Positions 1 through 8,237 of a DNA stretch of 22,766 nt are shown here, piece after piece (position 1 is the first letter of the stretch; each line of letters opens with the position of its first letter). Origin of the DNA: a bacterium (lineage in GTDB: Bacteria; Planctomycetota; Planctomycetia; Pirellulales; Pirellulaceae). The position numbers and the translations under genes were made by a program. The notes beneath the pieces are model-generated. The model had not been told where the DNA came from, did not search any database, and was given only the letters and a program-made list of their open reading frames with translations. The stretch covers positions 1 through 22,766 of the forward strand of contig JAUIHJ010000020.1 in the NCBI GenBank assembly GCA_030432015.1. The letters are read 5' to 3'.

Positions 1-2181
1 CAGCAAGTAACCGAAGAAGTCGTCGTTGAATCTGGCCAGATTCTCGGCATCACTGGAGTCCGGCGGCCCCGGGGCAAGCAGCTTGTTGTCCGGGACCTTT
101 TGCTGTCGCACACTTTCGCCGGCGGGGTCAACGGTACTCTCGGCGGACAGATCCTCATCGCACCACTGGGCCAACTGCCCAATCGTTGGCAAGGTCAGAA
201 ACCGATCCAAGTCAAACTCTCTCCCCAGCCGATCGTCAACATGCAACTTCAGTTGCAGGAACTGCATCGAATCGAGGCCCAGATCGCGGATACTCTGGTC
301 GGAATCCAACATGCAGGGATCGCCCTGGGTCATTTCCGCCAAGGTTCGTTTGAGGTCGACGATGATTTCCTGACGACGCTGACGCTGCGGGATGTCCTGC
401 CAGGCCTCCGTGGTGATGCTAAGGTGCGTCGGGGGCGTGTTCGATGACATATGCGTCTCCTCATAAAGGACAGACAGAGATTGATCGAGAAACAACTGTC
501 GACACTTGCGCCGTTGGACCTTACCACTGGACGTCTTTGGCAACGTCGCTGGCCGCAACAGCACGACCGTAGAGACGTGACATTGGTGGGCCTCGGCCAC
601 CGCTCGCCGGACGTCCGCAACGACATCCTCTGCGGGCACGGTTCGCCATGCTTCTCGGCGAATTTCCGCGGCAACGACCACCTGTTCCCATTCTCCGTCG
701 TCGACACTGAACGCGGCGGAGCCTCCCAATTGCAACGCTTGGTGCGCGGTTTCGACCGTCGCTTCAATGTCGTGGGGATAGTGGTTCTTGCCGCGGACAA
801 TCAGGACGTCCTTGTGGCGGCCGGTAATGAACAGCTCGCCATCACATTCGAATCCCAAATCACCGGTGCGCAGCCAGCGTTCGTCGGGATCGCTGGTTGC
901 ACCGACGGGCGTCGCCGCGAAGGCTTCCTCAGTCGCCACCCGATTATTCCAATAGCCGCGCGTCACGCTGGGCCCCGTCGTCCAGATTTCACCGATGGTC
1001 GTCGGCGGGCAGACAACACGTGTATCCGGATCAACGACTAAGACACGCTGATCGTCGATTGGCCTCCCGCAACCGACGAGTTGTTTTTCTGCACCATTCG
1101 CGGAGGCAATGGCCTGGCCGTCCTTCAGGGCCTCCATGTCGAAGGCTTGCGTTGTGGGCATCGCCCGACTGGGACCACCTGCCAACAGCAACGTGGTCTC
1201 CGCCATTCCATAGCACGGATAAAACGAAGTCGGCCGAAACCCAGCTTGCTGAAATCGCTCCCCGAACTTCTTCAGGGTCGCGGCCCGCACGGGTTCAGCG
1301 CCGTTGAAGGCCACTTGCCATGAACTGAGGTCAAGTTCGCTGCACTCCTCGTCAGTGATCTTCTCCGCGCACAGTTCATAGGCGAAGTTCGGCCCTCCGC
1401 TGGTCGTCGCGCCGAATGCGGAAATGGCCTGCAGCCACCGGACCGGACGTTGCACAAACGTGGCGAAGGGCATGTGCAGCAGCGGCATTCCCATGATTAA
1501 CGGGTGGAGCAGGCAGCCAATCAAACCCATATCGTGATAGAACGGCAACCATGTCATCATGCGGCTATTCGCGTCATGGCCAAAATGACGGGCAATGCAG
1601 GCCGAATTGTGCAGGACGTTGTCGTGACTGATCATGGCGCCTTTCGGGTCGCCGGTCGAGCCGGAAGTGTATTGCAGGAATGCCAGATCATCGCCGCGCG
1701 AGAGCGGCCCGCTCCAGTCTGCGGCTGCATCCAACCCAGGCGCGTCGGTCAAGACCCACTCCACCTCGGCAAGCTTGGCATCGCTGAGCAAGTTGCCGCG
1801 AACCCGGTCCAACACGGCCACGCTGGATAGCGCCGCGACGGCTCCCGCGCTGCCGGCAATCGCTGCAACCCGGGGCAACGACCGTCGATTGCGTGGTGGA
1901 AAGATCGGCACTCCGTTGACGCCCGCGTAAAGGCACCCCAAGAACCCCGGCAGAAACTGCTCTGCGTGATCGTAGAGCAGCAATGCCCGCTCGCCTCGCA
2001 GTCTCCGCCGGGACAAGATTCCGGCAATTGATCGAGCCTGACGATCCAGCTCAGCATAGGTGTAACACGACGGTCTTCGCTCGCCACCGTTTTGAAATTC
2101 CACCGCAAGCCGATCGGGCGTTTGTTGAGCGCGCCAGCGGACGGCCTCGTCAATCGTCGTAAATTGCCTTGCACTGCTCAT
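1..2181 (-). CDS. Fatty acyl-AMP ligase fused to an acyl carrier protein (3'-partial)
   Basis: The reading frame opens at the ATG at 2181 and has no stop to the window edge, giving at least 727 residues. Residues 1-570 are an ANL-superfamily adenylating enzyme: P-loop YTSGSTGDPKG (171-181), WLPFYHDMGLIG (211-222, typical of fatty acyl-AMP ligases), YGMAE (324-328), RTGDLG (438-443) and the C-terminal lysine motif PKTSSGK (548-554). Residues about 585-665 are an acyl carrier domain whose DLGLDSMQ places the phosphopantetheine serine at 638. By family, the ligase activates a fatty acid as acyl-AMP and loads it on the carrier in cis. After the carrier comes a Pro/Gly-rich linker and the start of a further segment (from about 710) that I cannot identify. 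The start overlaps the stop of the upstream reductase as ATGA, so translation is probably coupled. The substrate is unknown. Confidence 0.93.
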   Translation of the reverse strand, partial: MSSARQFTTIDEAVRWRAQQTPDRLAVEFQNGGERRPSCYTYAELDRQARSIAGILSRRRLRGERALLLYDHAEQFLPGFLGCLYAGVNGVPIFPPRNRRSLPRVAAIAGSAGAVAALSSVAVLDRVRGNLLSDAKLAEVEWVLTDAPGLDAAADWSGPLSRGDDLAFLQYTSGSTGDPKGAMISHDNVLHNSACIARHFGHDANSRMMTWLPFYHDMGLIGCLLHPLIMGMPLLHMPFATFVQRPVRWLQAISAFGATTSGGPNFAYELCAEKITDEECSELDLSSWQVAFNGAEPVRAATLKKFGERFQQAGFRPTSFYPCYGMAETTLLLAGGPSRAMPTTQAFDMEALKDGQAIASANGAEKQLVGCGRPIDDQRVLVVDPDTRVVCPPTTIGEIWTTGPSVTRGYWNNRVATEEAFAATPVGATSDPDERWLRTGDLGFECDGELFITGRHKDVLIVRGKNHYPHDIEATVETAHQALQLGGSAAFSVDDGEWEQVVVAAEIRREAWRTVPAEDVVADVRRAVAEAHQCHVSTVVLLRPATLPKTSSGKVQRRKCRQLFLDQSLSVLYEETHMSSNTPPTHLSITTEAWQDIPQRQRRQEIIVDLKRTLAEMTQGDPCMLDSDQSIRDLGLDSMQFLQLKLHVDDRLGREFDLDRFLTLPTIGQLAQWCDEDLSAESTVDPAGESVRQQKVPDNKLLAPGPPDSSDAENLARFNDDFFGYLL
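448..462 (-). promoter_or_regulatory. Possible internal ribosome binding site and start for a stand-alone carrier protein
   Basis: On the minus strand GAGGAG (462-457) lies six bases before an in-frame ATG (450-448), exactly between the ligase domain and the carrier domain. This is a stronger Shine-Dalgarno arrangement than at most gene starts in the window. It could yield a separate carrier protein, or be the relic of an ancestral gene boundary before fusion. No stop codon precedes it in frame. Confidence 0.4.
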
Positions 2182-3452
2182 GCGAATTGCTCTCCACGTG
2201 TGGCGATGCTGGGATCAGGGGCGAACGAGTCGCGCCATGACGAATCAGTGAAGTAGTCCTGACCTTCGTTTCGCCGCAGGAAATCCAGGTAGGTCCGGAG
2301 GAGGACCGCGTCTACCGGCGGGCACACGACGCCCGTTCCCTTAAGTCCAGCGGTCGTCTGCGTTGTGTCAAACTGCATGCGAAAGATATTCGATTCGTTC
2401 CAGAGGGTCTTATTGGGATCAAAGCCGAGAAGGAGTACCAACGGCAACAAGGCTGGATGCTGCCGAACGTTGCGGCGAAGCTGGTCGTACCACTGACGCG
2501 GCGGCAGCTTGCAAACGTCGTGGCCCTGTTCACCAAACCACTGCAGCCAGCGTTGCCACGAAATCGGTTGCGAGTTCACGAGATGATAGATGCCTGGCTG
2601 CCCGCCAGCTTGACGTGACAATTCCACGAGGGCTCGACTGCAATAGTCGACAGGCGTCAGGTGCAGCAGAAACTCTTTATCCAGCGCAACTCCCAATCGC
2701 AGTACGGCGAGCATGGCGAGGGTCATCATGTCCGACGGATTGCAGATGCCGCTGTCCGCCGCGCCGCTGATGATGCCGGCCCGGTAAATACTGACTGGCA
2801 ACCCACGTTGCCTGGCGAGTTGGCAGAGCCCTTCAGCGACCCATTTGCTCTGTCCATATCCGCGCTGAATGCCGTGACCGTCCCCCTGCACCGGCGCCTC
2901 GCTCACACGGCTCCGTTGACCATAGTGGTCCGTATTGAACACGGCGTAGGTGGAAACGTAGTGCATCCACTTCGTGCGACGATGGCTGGCAAACCGCAGC
3001 AAGTTGACCGTTCCCTCGACGTTGGCCGGCTTGATCTGATGATAGTTCAGCGCAAAACTTACCGAAGCTCCGGCGTGCACGACCGACTCGACATGTGTGG
3101 ACAGTGCCTCGTACGTCGTTGCATCAAGATCCAAATGTCGTCGAGAAAAGTCGCCCACAATCGCCTTGACCCGATCGGATTGCAGCTCGACATCAACCCC
3201 ATAGTGGCGCAGATTGGCAAGCAAACGGTGGCGGGCCTCGGCGGGAGAATCAGCGCGGACCAGGCAGTGGATTTTGGCCGCCGTGTGCCGCAGTAGGTCC
3301 CTCACGAGATACGCCCCCAGATACCCGGTAGCACCGGTCAGCAGGACATTGTCGCCCAGGCCACAGGGGACCGCCCCGCCTTCAGCCTGGATCGTATCCG
3401 GGAGATATATTTCGCGTTGCAAATTCATAACCTGATCACCTGCAGTTGGCAT
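2178..3452 (-). CDS. Thioester reductase-like NAD(P)-dependent extended SDR (Lys2/CAR reductase-domain type)
   Basis: A 424-residue stand-alone protein resembling the C-terminal reductase domains of Lys2, carboxylic acid reductases and NRPS/PKS terminal reductases (NAD_binding_4 family). The Rossmann motif GATGYLG is at 40-46, the active-site YVST at 165-168, and the catalytic YGQSK at 199-203. The family reduces a carrier-bound acyl thioester to aldehyde, sometimes to alcohol, using NAD(P)H. The chosen ATG overlaps the sulfotransferase stop as TAATG; an alternative ATG at 3428 would shorten it by eight residues. Longer in-frame starts would lie inside the sulfotransferase gene. Its stop overlaps the next gene's start (ATGA), so its substrate is plausibly the acyl chain on the adjacent carrier domain; that link is inference. 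Confidence 0.9.
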   Translation of the reverse strand: MPTAGDQVMNLQREIYLPDTIQAEGGAVPCGLGDNVLLTGATGYLGAYLVRDLLRHTAAKIHCLVRADSPAEARHRLLANLRHYGVDVELQSDRVKAIVGDFSRRHLDLDATTYEALSTHVESVVHAGASVSFALNYHQIKPANVEGTVNLLRFASHRRTKWMHYVSTYAVFNTDHYGQRSRVSEAPVQGDGHGIQRGYGQSKWVAEGLCQLARQRGLPVSIYRAGIISGAADSGICNPSDMMTLAMLAVLRLGVALDKEFLLHLTPVDYCSRALVELSRQAGGQPGIYHLVNSQPISWQRWLQWFGEQGHDVCKLPPRQWYDQLRRNVRQHPALLPLVLLLGFDPNKTLWNESNIFRMQFDTTQTTAGLKGTGVVCPPVDAVLLRTYLDFLRRNEGQDYFTDSSWRDSFAPDPSIATRGEQFA

Positions 3453-4453
3453 TAGTTCGATAATTCCCAAGGCTCGGTTTCGTACTCCATGGCATCCAGA
3501 TAGAAACGCACATCCTCGTGCATTGCGTCGTAGACTTGGCGCACAAGGGGTACGATGCTTGATCGTCGACGTCGCAGACAATGCGCGAATTCATGGACCT
3601 GGCAACGGGCACCCAAGAAGTCGGCGAGGCGGCACAATTCCTGTTCCGGATCGGCGCACAAGTCTTCATAGCGAACGGACGTGACGCGATCCGCGTCCAT
3701 CCTGCCGATGTGATCGCAATAGTAGCGAAAGCTCTTGATAAACTCGGAAAACATCCAGCGCACGCCTTCCGGTGTCTTCATCCGGACGCGACGTTTAAGC
3801 AGTTCCAGCGGATGATCAAAGAGGGCGTCGTAGAGTGGATGCAAGCGTGCAAAATACGGGTTCTTCTGCTCTAACATCTTCGTCCAGGCATTGATTTGCG
3901 AGTTCAGCACCATGAGCGGATGTCGATGCACCAAGACAATCTTGGAGGCGGAAAACTCTTCATAGAGGTAGTGGATGTTGCCGTAAAAGTCGTCCGGGTT
4001 CTTCAACAACAACGGCCGGCCAGCGCTGTCCAAGAACTGCTTCTTGCGGCAGATTTCCATGAATCGCTCTCGAGTGGCCGGCAGCAGTTGAGGCGAAAAC
4101 AGGAACTGCTGCGGGTTCTTGGGCAGCAAGAATCCGTATTCTTCCGCCTGCTCGGCATCGACTCGGATCTGGTCGATTCCTCGACTGCCGCTGCTGCCGG
4201 ATAGTTCCTGCTGCAACCTTTGGCGGAGTTCCGCTTCGCCACCGTGAATTCGCTCGGATAGCAAGCGGTCGTAATGCACAATGTCGTAGGGCGAAATGAA
4301 GTCGAACTGCCCCGTGCCGGCCAACGACTGGTATAAAAACGTCGTCCCCGAACGGTGGCAACCGAGAATAAAGTGGGGTGCCTGGGGTTGATCTGTCAGC
4401 ACGTGAAGATAGGCCTGATCAGCGCATGCCGAGTGTTGAGACGTGATGGTCAT
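3452..4453 (-). CDS. PAPS-dependent sulfotransferase (Sulfotransfer_3 type)
   Basis: A 333-residue cytosolic protein with the 5'-phosphosulfate loop GCHRSGTTFL (31-40), LKNPDD (150-155), and the 3'-phosphate-binding element VHRHPLMVLNS (175-185) carrying R177 and S185. These are the hallmarks of sulfotransferases using 3'-phosphoadenylyl sulfate. A later VRYEDL segment is also typical. Start choice: the ATG at 4453 has AGG nine bases upstream; a longer frame beginning at 4534 adds an Arg-rich, non-conserved-looking leader. It is the first gene of a three-gene operon with the thioester reductase and FAAL-ACP, which suggests sulfation of a lipid or polyketide-like alcohol. Some planctomycetes carry many sulfotransferases, so the acceptor cannot be named. 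Confidence 0.9.
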   Translation of the reverse strand: MTITSQHSACADQAYLHVLTDQPQAPHFILGCHRSGTTFLYQSLAGTGQFDFISPYDIVHYDRLLSERIHGGEAELRQRLQQELSGSSGSRGIDQIRVDAEQAEEYGFLLPKNPQQFLFSPQLLPATRERFMEICRKKQFLDSAGRPLLLKNPDDFYGNIHYLYEEFSASKIVLVHRHPLMVLNSQINAWTKMLEQKNPYFARLHPLYDALFDHPLELLKRRVRMKTPEGVRWMFSEFIKSFRYYCDHIGRMDADRVTSVRYEDLCADPEQELCRLADFLGARCQVHEFAHCLRRRRSSIVPLVRQVYDAMHEDVRFYLDAMEYETEPWELSN

Positions 4454-4887
4454 AGAGCGACACCTGCTGGGCACGAAGGCAATCAGAAGCGGACGGCGCT
4501 TCCTCCGAACGCATGTAGATATGCGCGGCGGCACATTTTCTATACGCGAAAAGGAAAAGATTCCGCAGAATTCCTCGGATCACGTCATCAGGTCGCGACC
4601 GCCAGGTGTCCGGCAGCCCGCGCGATGCGTTGAGCAGGGCAACCGGAGGCCAGATTCGAGCAGTTGATCCCAGTGCCCATTCATGCACGCATTGGGGGCA
4701 GCAACACTGCACGCTAAATGGCCGAGCGCGATTTAGCAGCGCACGCCCCGTCAGCGGGACAGGCACCTATTTCGCCGAATGGCCGTTGCTTCGCAATGGA
4801 ATCTCATGGGTGGCGAGAAACGAGTCGGTCCCGGATTGTCGCCGAATTGCACTCGGTCATTTAGGATGGCGATTTCGCTGATTCCGC
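4454..4887. other. Intergenic region upstream of the sulfotransferase operon
   Basis: No convincing gene is seen here. Short open frames exist on both strands but show no family motifs. The stretch holds the inverted repeat and GGGACAGGCACC element listed separately. On the minus strand a TATAGA (4544-4539) could serve as a -10 box for the sulfotransferase operon, but no good -35 lies at the right distance. No terminator was recognised behind the kinase gene that ends at 4888. Confidence 0.5.
4713..4767. repeat. Inverted repeat plus possible REP-like element remnant
   Basis: GCTAAAT (4713-4719) and ATTTAGC (4731-4737) form a perfect 7-bp inverted repeat around an 11-base GC-rich spacer. Just after it, CCCG/CGGG flank TCAG (4747-4758) and run into GGGACAGGCACC (4756-4767). 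My recollection is that GGGACAGGCACC-type words recur between genes in planctomycete genomes, which would make this a dispersed repeat; that cannot be tested within one window. It could alternatively be an operator for the sulfotransferase operon. There is no T-run, so it is not a classical terminator. Confidence 0.4.
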
Positions 4888-7167
4888 TCACGAGGAAGGC
4901 TCAAGCTCCTGCGATGAAGCCGCAGGTGCGGGGGTCGGCGTGGCAGGTTCGGAAGCCAACTGAAAGGTCTGAGCTGGCGTCATGGCCTCGCTCCTGACGG
5001 CGACGATTCGAAAACCGAGGCGCTCGGATTGCGCTTCACTTGGATCGACTTTGAACCGAATGGCCGAACGGCAGTCCTCGATCTGGCAGGCCCAACCACC
5101 ACCGCGAAAAACACGACTTTCACCGTAACGAGATCCGGTCGGGTTGGTGACCGGGCCAGCATCGTAGCTGCCACCATACCAGTCCGCACACCACTCCCAG
5201 ACGTTGCCGTGCATGTCGTGCAGATCCCAGGGGTTGGGTTGCCTGCCACCGACCGGCTTGGTCGGGCGACTGCCGGCAGAAACACAATTGACGAAATCTG
5301 CAAAGTCCTCTGCGTCGAAGCTAAAGCGGCCCTCAGTTCCAGCACGACAGGCGTATTCCCACTGGGCTTCGCTCGGCAGCGCATAGGCAAAATCACGATC
5401 CAAGTTGCCTGTCCGTCTGTCCAACTGGGTCAGCCGTCGACAAAATTCGGTGGCCTCGAACCAAGTGACGTTCTCCACCGGAAGATCACCGCCCCAACTA
5501 CTATAAGTGCCCGGACTTGCTCCCATGATGTCTGCGTACTGCTGGTGGGTAACTTCACAGCGGCTCATGTAGAAGGCGGTGGTCAACGTAACTTCGTGCA
5601 ACACTTCGTGCGTTTCGCGTTTCAGCTCATTCTGCGGGCTACCCATCATGAACTTCCCCGGAGGAATCAACAGCAATCGCATCCCCAGCGAACTGGAAAT
5701 CTCCGCAGGTCGTTCGAGAAAGGCGGCCCAGTTGGAACGGTGGGCCGCTGCGGTGGCCGCGTCAAACGGAGCGACCGCGGAAAGTGGCGGAGATGTCGGT
5801 TTCTGAACGGTCGCTGCGGGCCGATCCGTTTGCCGATCTTCGGGCCGCTCTGCGGGTCGATCCGCCGACGACACATCGTGGATCGGCGCCGCGGGCGTTG
5901 GGAATGGATCCGGCTGACGTACGACCGGTCGAATCCAATTCATCCACGACAATGCCAGCAGCAGCAGCAAGCAGGCTCCAGCAATGGCAACCAGGGTGAT
6001 CCAACGCCCGGTGGTTGCCGGGGCGGTAGGCGATGTGGCGGTCGGCCAAGCTTCTAATGCGCCGGCCAGTGCCCGCGCCGATTCAAAGCGGTCCTCTGGA
6101 CGTTTCGCCATCGCCCGTAGACAAATTCGCTCCAAATGCGGATCAACGTTGCCCTGGAGGGCCGAGGGTTCCGGCGGTTCTTGCGACATGATTTGCCCCA
6201 GGACTGCCGCCACGGAACCGGTGAATGGGGGCCGGCCGCATAGCATCCGATACATGATCACGCCCAAGCTATACACATCACAAGCGGGAGAGATGTCGGC
6301 CGCGTCGCCGTCGACTTGTTCCGGTGACATGTACGTTGGCGTCCCGACCAACATGCCAGATTGAGTCAGACTGGCTTCGCTTGGATTCGAATTTCGGGCC
6401 AGTCCAAAGTCCATGACGACGACCCGGCCGTCGTTTTCCAGCATAATATTTTCGGGTTTCAAATCACGATGCACCAAGCCGGCTTGATGCGCCGTATGAA
6501 CCGCACGGGCCAGCGTGCACATCAGCCGGACAACGTGTTGTGCGGGCAGAGGCTGGCCATCGGCGACGAATTCCGCCAACGTCTGTCCGTCGATGAAGGC
6601 CATCACCAGGTAGTGCCGCCCGTCGGCATGACCAACGTCGTAGATGGGGCAGAGATTCGGGTGCCGCAGAGCGGCCATGGCTCGAGACTCGCGATAGAAA
6701 CGCTGGACGACAGCGGCATCGTGAGACGGGGCGAACTTGGGGATCTTTAGCGCCACGTGCCGCCCTAACTGCGGATCGTGTGCCAGGTAGACCGTACCCA
6801 TCCCGCCAGCACCCAGCAGTTTTTCGATGCGAAAACGCCCCAGGGCATCACCGGCTTGTAGCAAATCAGGTTCCTGCGACATGCCGGTCCGCTCAGGCTG
6901 CGGCACGGGCTGCAGCGAATCGAGACGCTGGATGCGGGCAACCAATTGCTGCTCAGCCGGCGTGGTCATGTTGGGCAGATCCGTCGCGAGACTTTCCTGG
7001 CGATGTGGTTCATGCGGCGGCTCGCCGTTAACTTGCTCGGCGCAACGACTGCAGCATTCAAGGTGACCGACCATTCGCTCCATTTCCTGCGCGTCGGCCA
7101 ACGTGCCCCTCAACAGTTCGCGCCATTGGTCCAGCGTTGGGCAATCACGAAAATCAACGTTTGTCAT
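4888..7167 (-). CDS. Ser/Thr protein kinase with anti-sigma-like zinc finger, TM segment and C-terminal FGE/sulfatase-modifying domain
   Basis: 759 residues. H35-x3-C39-x2-C42 resembles the zinc-binding motif of anti-sigma factors. The kinase domain spans about 110-375: GAGGMGTVY (119-127), K141, HRDLKPEN (233-240), DFG (253-255), SPE (281-283). A membrane span is at about 389-409, then a Pro/Asp/Arg-rich linker and an FGE-sulfatase domain at 492-726 with PSEAQWEYACRAG (598-610), GNVWEWCADW (654-663) and RGGGWAC (688-694). The kinase is thus cytoplasmic and the FGE domain external. The start at 7167 is 28 bp after the sigma-factor stop; a GTG at 7221 would overlap that gene and is less likely. 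Pairing with an ECF sigma factor fits planctomycete sigma/kinase modules in which the kinase controls the sigma factor, an inference here. Confidence 0.93.
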   Translation of the reverse strand: MTNVDFRDCPTLDQWRELLRGTLADAQEMERMVGHLECCSRCAEQVNGEPPHEPHRQESLATDLPNMTTPAEQQLVARIQRLDSLQPVPQPERTGMSQEPDLLQAGDALGRFRIEKLLGAGGMGTVYLAHDPQLGRHVALKIPKFAPSHDAAVVQRFYRESRAMAALRHPNLCPIYDVGHADGRHYLVMAFIDGQTLAEFVADGQPLPAQHVVRLMCTLARAVHTAHQAGLVHRDLKPENIMLENDGRVVVMDFGLARNSNPSEASLTQSGMLVGTPTYMSPEQVDGDAADISPACDVYSLGVIMYRMLCGRPPFTGSVAAVLGQIMSQEPPEPSALQGNVDPHLERICLRAMAKRPEDRFESARALAGALEAWPTATSPTAPATTGRWITLVAIAGACLLLLLALSWMNWIRPVVRQPDPFPTPAAPIHDVSSADRPAERPEDRQTDRPAATVQKPTSPPLSAVAPFDAATAAAHRSNWAAFLERPAEISSSLGMRLLLIPPGKFMMGSPQNELKRETHEVLHEVTLTTAFYMSRCEVTHQQYADIMGASPGTYSSWGGDLPVENVTWFEATEFCRRLTQLDRRTGNLDRDFAYALPSEAQWEYACRAGTEGRFSFDAEDFADFVNCVSAGSRPTKPVGGRQPNPWDLHDMHGNVWEWCADWYGGSYDAGPVTNPTGSRYGESRVFRGGGWACQIEDCRSAIRFKVDPSEAQSERLGFRIVAVRSEAMTPAQTFQLASEPATPTPAPAASSQELEPSS

Positions 7168-7195
7168 GACCGTCAATCTAAACCTGGAAGCGCAC

Positions 7196-7759
7196 TCATT
7201 CCAACAAATAAGCCAATTCACTCCGCAGCCGCGCGGTCACTCGGGACTTGGCAGCGTACACGGCACCGACGGTGATGCCTAACTCGGTGGCAACGTCGGC
7301 CGCCGAGTGTTGCTCGAAGACCATTTTCCAAAAGCACAAACGCGTTGTTTCTGAGAAATCGGCCTTCATCACTTGCAAGGCACGACACATGACTTCGCGA
7401 CGAAATTCCGTTTCGGAAAACAAGTCCAGCGGGTCGTCTTCAGCTAGTGTTTCCAGTGCGGAGCCATTGCAGGAGACAGGCAGTTTGCGACCCCGATAAT
7501 GCTCGAAGATCTTGTTGACCATGATTCTTCGCAACCAACTTCGAAAGCTCTTTTCGCGATCGTAGACGAAGCTGGGCATCTTGACGATCAAGACTCGAAA
7601 TACGTCCTGGACCAGGTCGGCCGCATCCTGCTCTGGCAATCCCTGCTGGCGGGACCAGCGGTACATCAGCGGCGAATAGATCTCCGAAAACCGCTCCCAG
7701 GCGACCGGTTGCCCGCCGGAACGAAGACGTTCCAACAGGCTGATCGAAGTGCTATCCAT
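7196..7759 (-). CDS. ECF-type RNA polymerase sigma factor
   Basis: 187 residues. Region 2 covers about 22-90, with DLVQDVFRVL (48-57) and FRSWLRRIMVNKIFEHYRG (72-90), the promoter-melting and -10 recognition part. Region 4 covers about 128-183, with a helix-turn-helix in AADVATELGITVGAVYAAKS (153-172) for -35 recognition. There is no region 3 and no C-terminal extension, as expected for this class. It lies directly upstream of, and in operon with, the zinc-finger kinase, its likely regulator. A -35/-10 pair is visible about 90 bp upstream. No strong Shine-Dalgarno precedes the ATG at 7759. Confidence 0.95.
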   Translation of the reverse strand: MDSTSISLLERLRSGGQPVAWERFSEIYSPLMYRWSRQQGLPEQDAADLVQDVFRVLIVKMPSFVYDREKSFRSWLRRIMVNKIFEHYRGRKLPVSCNGSALETLAEDDPLDLFSETEFRREVMCRALQVMKADFSETTRLCFWKMVFEQHSAADVATELGITVGAVYAAKSRVTARLRSELAYLLE

Positions 7760-7849
7760 GTTGCTGCGTTTTGCTAGGCGTGAAGCGCCGGTGTCGTCTG
7801 TTGAAATTGCGGCGGGCAGGTTCCCACTTGGGGCATCTTGTGCTTCGGG

Positions 7850-7878
7850 AGTTTAGTCAGCGACTTCATTGGTCGCAA
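7850..7878 (-). promoter_or_regulatory. Candidate promoter of the sigma factor-kinase operon
   Basis: On the minus strand TTGCGA (7878-7873) and TAAACT (7855-7850) are separated by exactly 17 bases. Each matches the housekeeping sigma consensus at four of six positions. The sigma-factor start lies about 90 bp downstream. An autoregulatory ECF promoter could exist elsewhere in the gap. Confidence 0.3.
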
Positions 7879-8213
7879 CCTACCAGGATCTCTCAACCGG
7901 CCAGACGTTGCCTGTGGAGGTGATCGCGGGTTGGAATCGTGCGGTCAATGCAGGTCGCACTGGGTGAACGTTGAGATCGGCCGCAGCTGAAAACCGGCGA
8001 CTTGCTTTGCTTCCGATGCTCGGCTTCCTCTCTGAAACGGTCAACGGTGGCCCCAGCCACGCTTGCGGAAGTCAAGGCTGCACGATCCGCAAATCCCCAA
8101 TCCAACATGTGCTTTCGCCGCGGCCTGGAATGCGAGCCAGCAATGATTGGACCGGGACCTCATGCCGCAGCGCGACTGTCTCCGCAGCACTGGGGAATGC
8201 CATGGGGAATGGC

Positions 8214-8230
8214 CCGTCCCCTTGGGACGG
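8214..8230. other. Perfect short hairpin upstream of the nfeD-flotillin operon
   Basis: CCGTCCC (8214-8220) and GGGACGG (8224-8230) form a 7-bp stem with a three-base loop. Flanking GGC/GCC could extend it past a one-base bulge. It sits just before the plus-strand promoter candidate and lacks a T-run, so a regulatory or DNA-binding role is as likely as termination. Confidence 0.4.
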
Positions 8231-8237
8231 CCGAGGT

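Noticed and set aside
4419..4766. 115-codon minus-strand frame in the intergenic region, starting MPVPLTG and containing CCCPQC
   Set aside because: It starts inside the GGGACAGGCACC element and overlaps the sulfotransferase start. It has no ribosome binding site and no family match by eye, so it is more likely repeat-derived than a gene.
5029..6057. 342-codon open frame on the plus strand
   Set aside because: It is antisense to the kinase-FGE gene; the Arg/Thr/Gly-rich composition is typical of a reverse-frame shadow.
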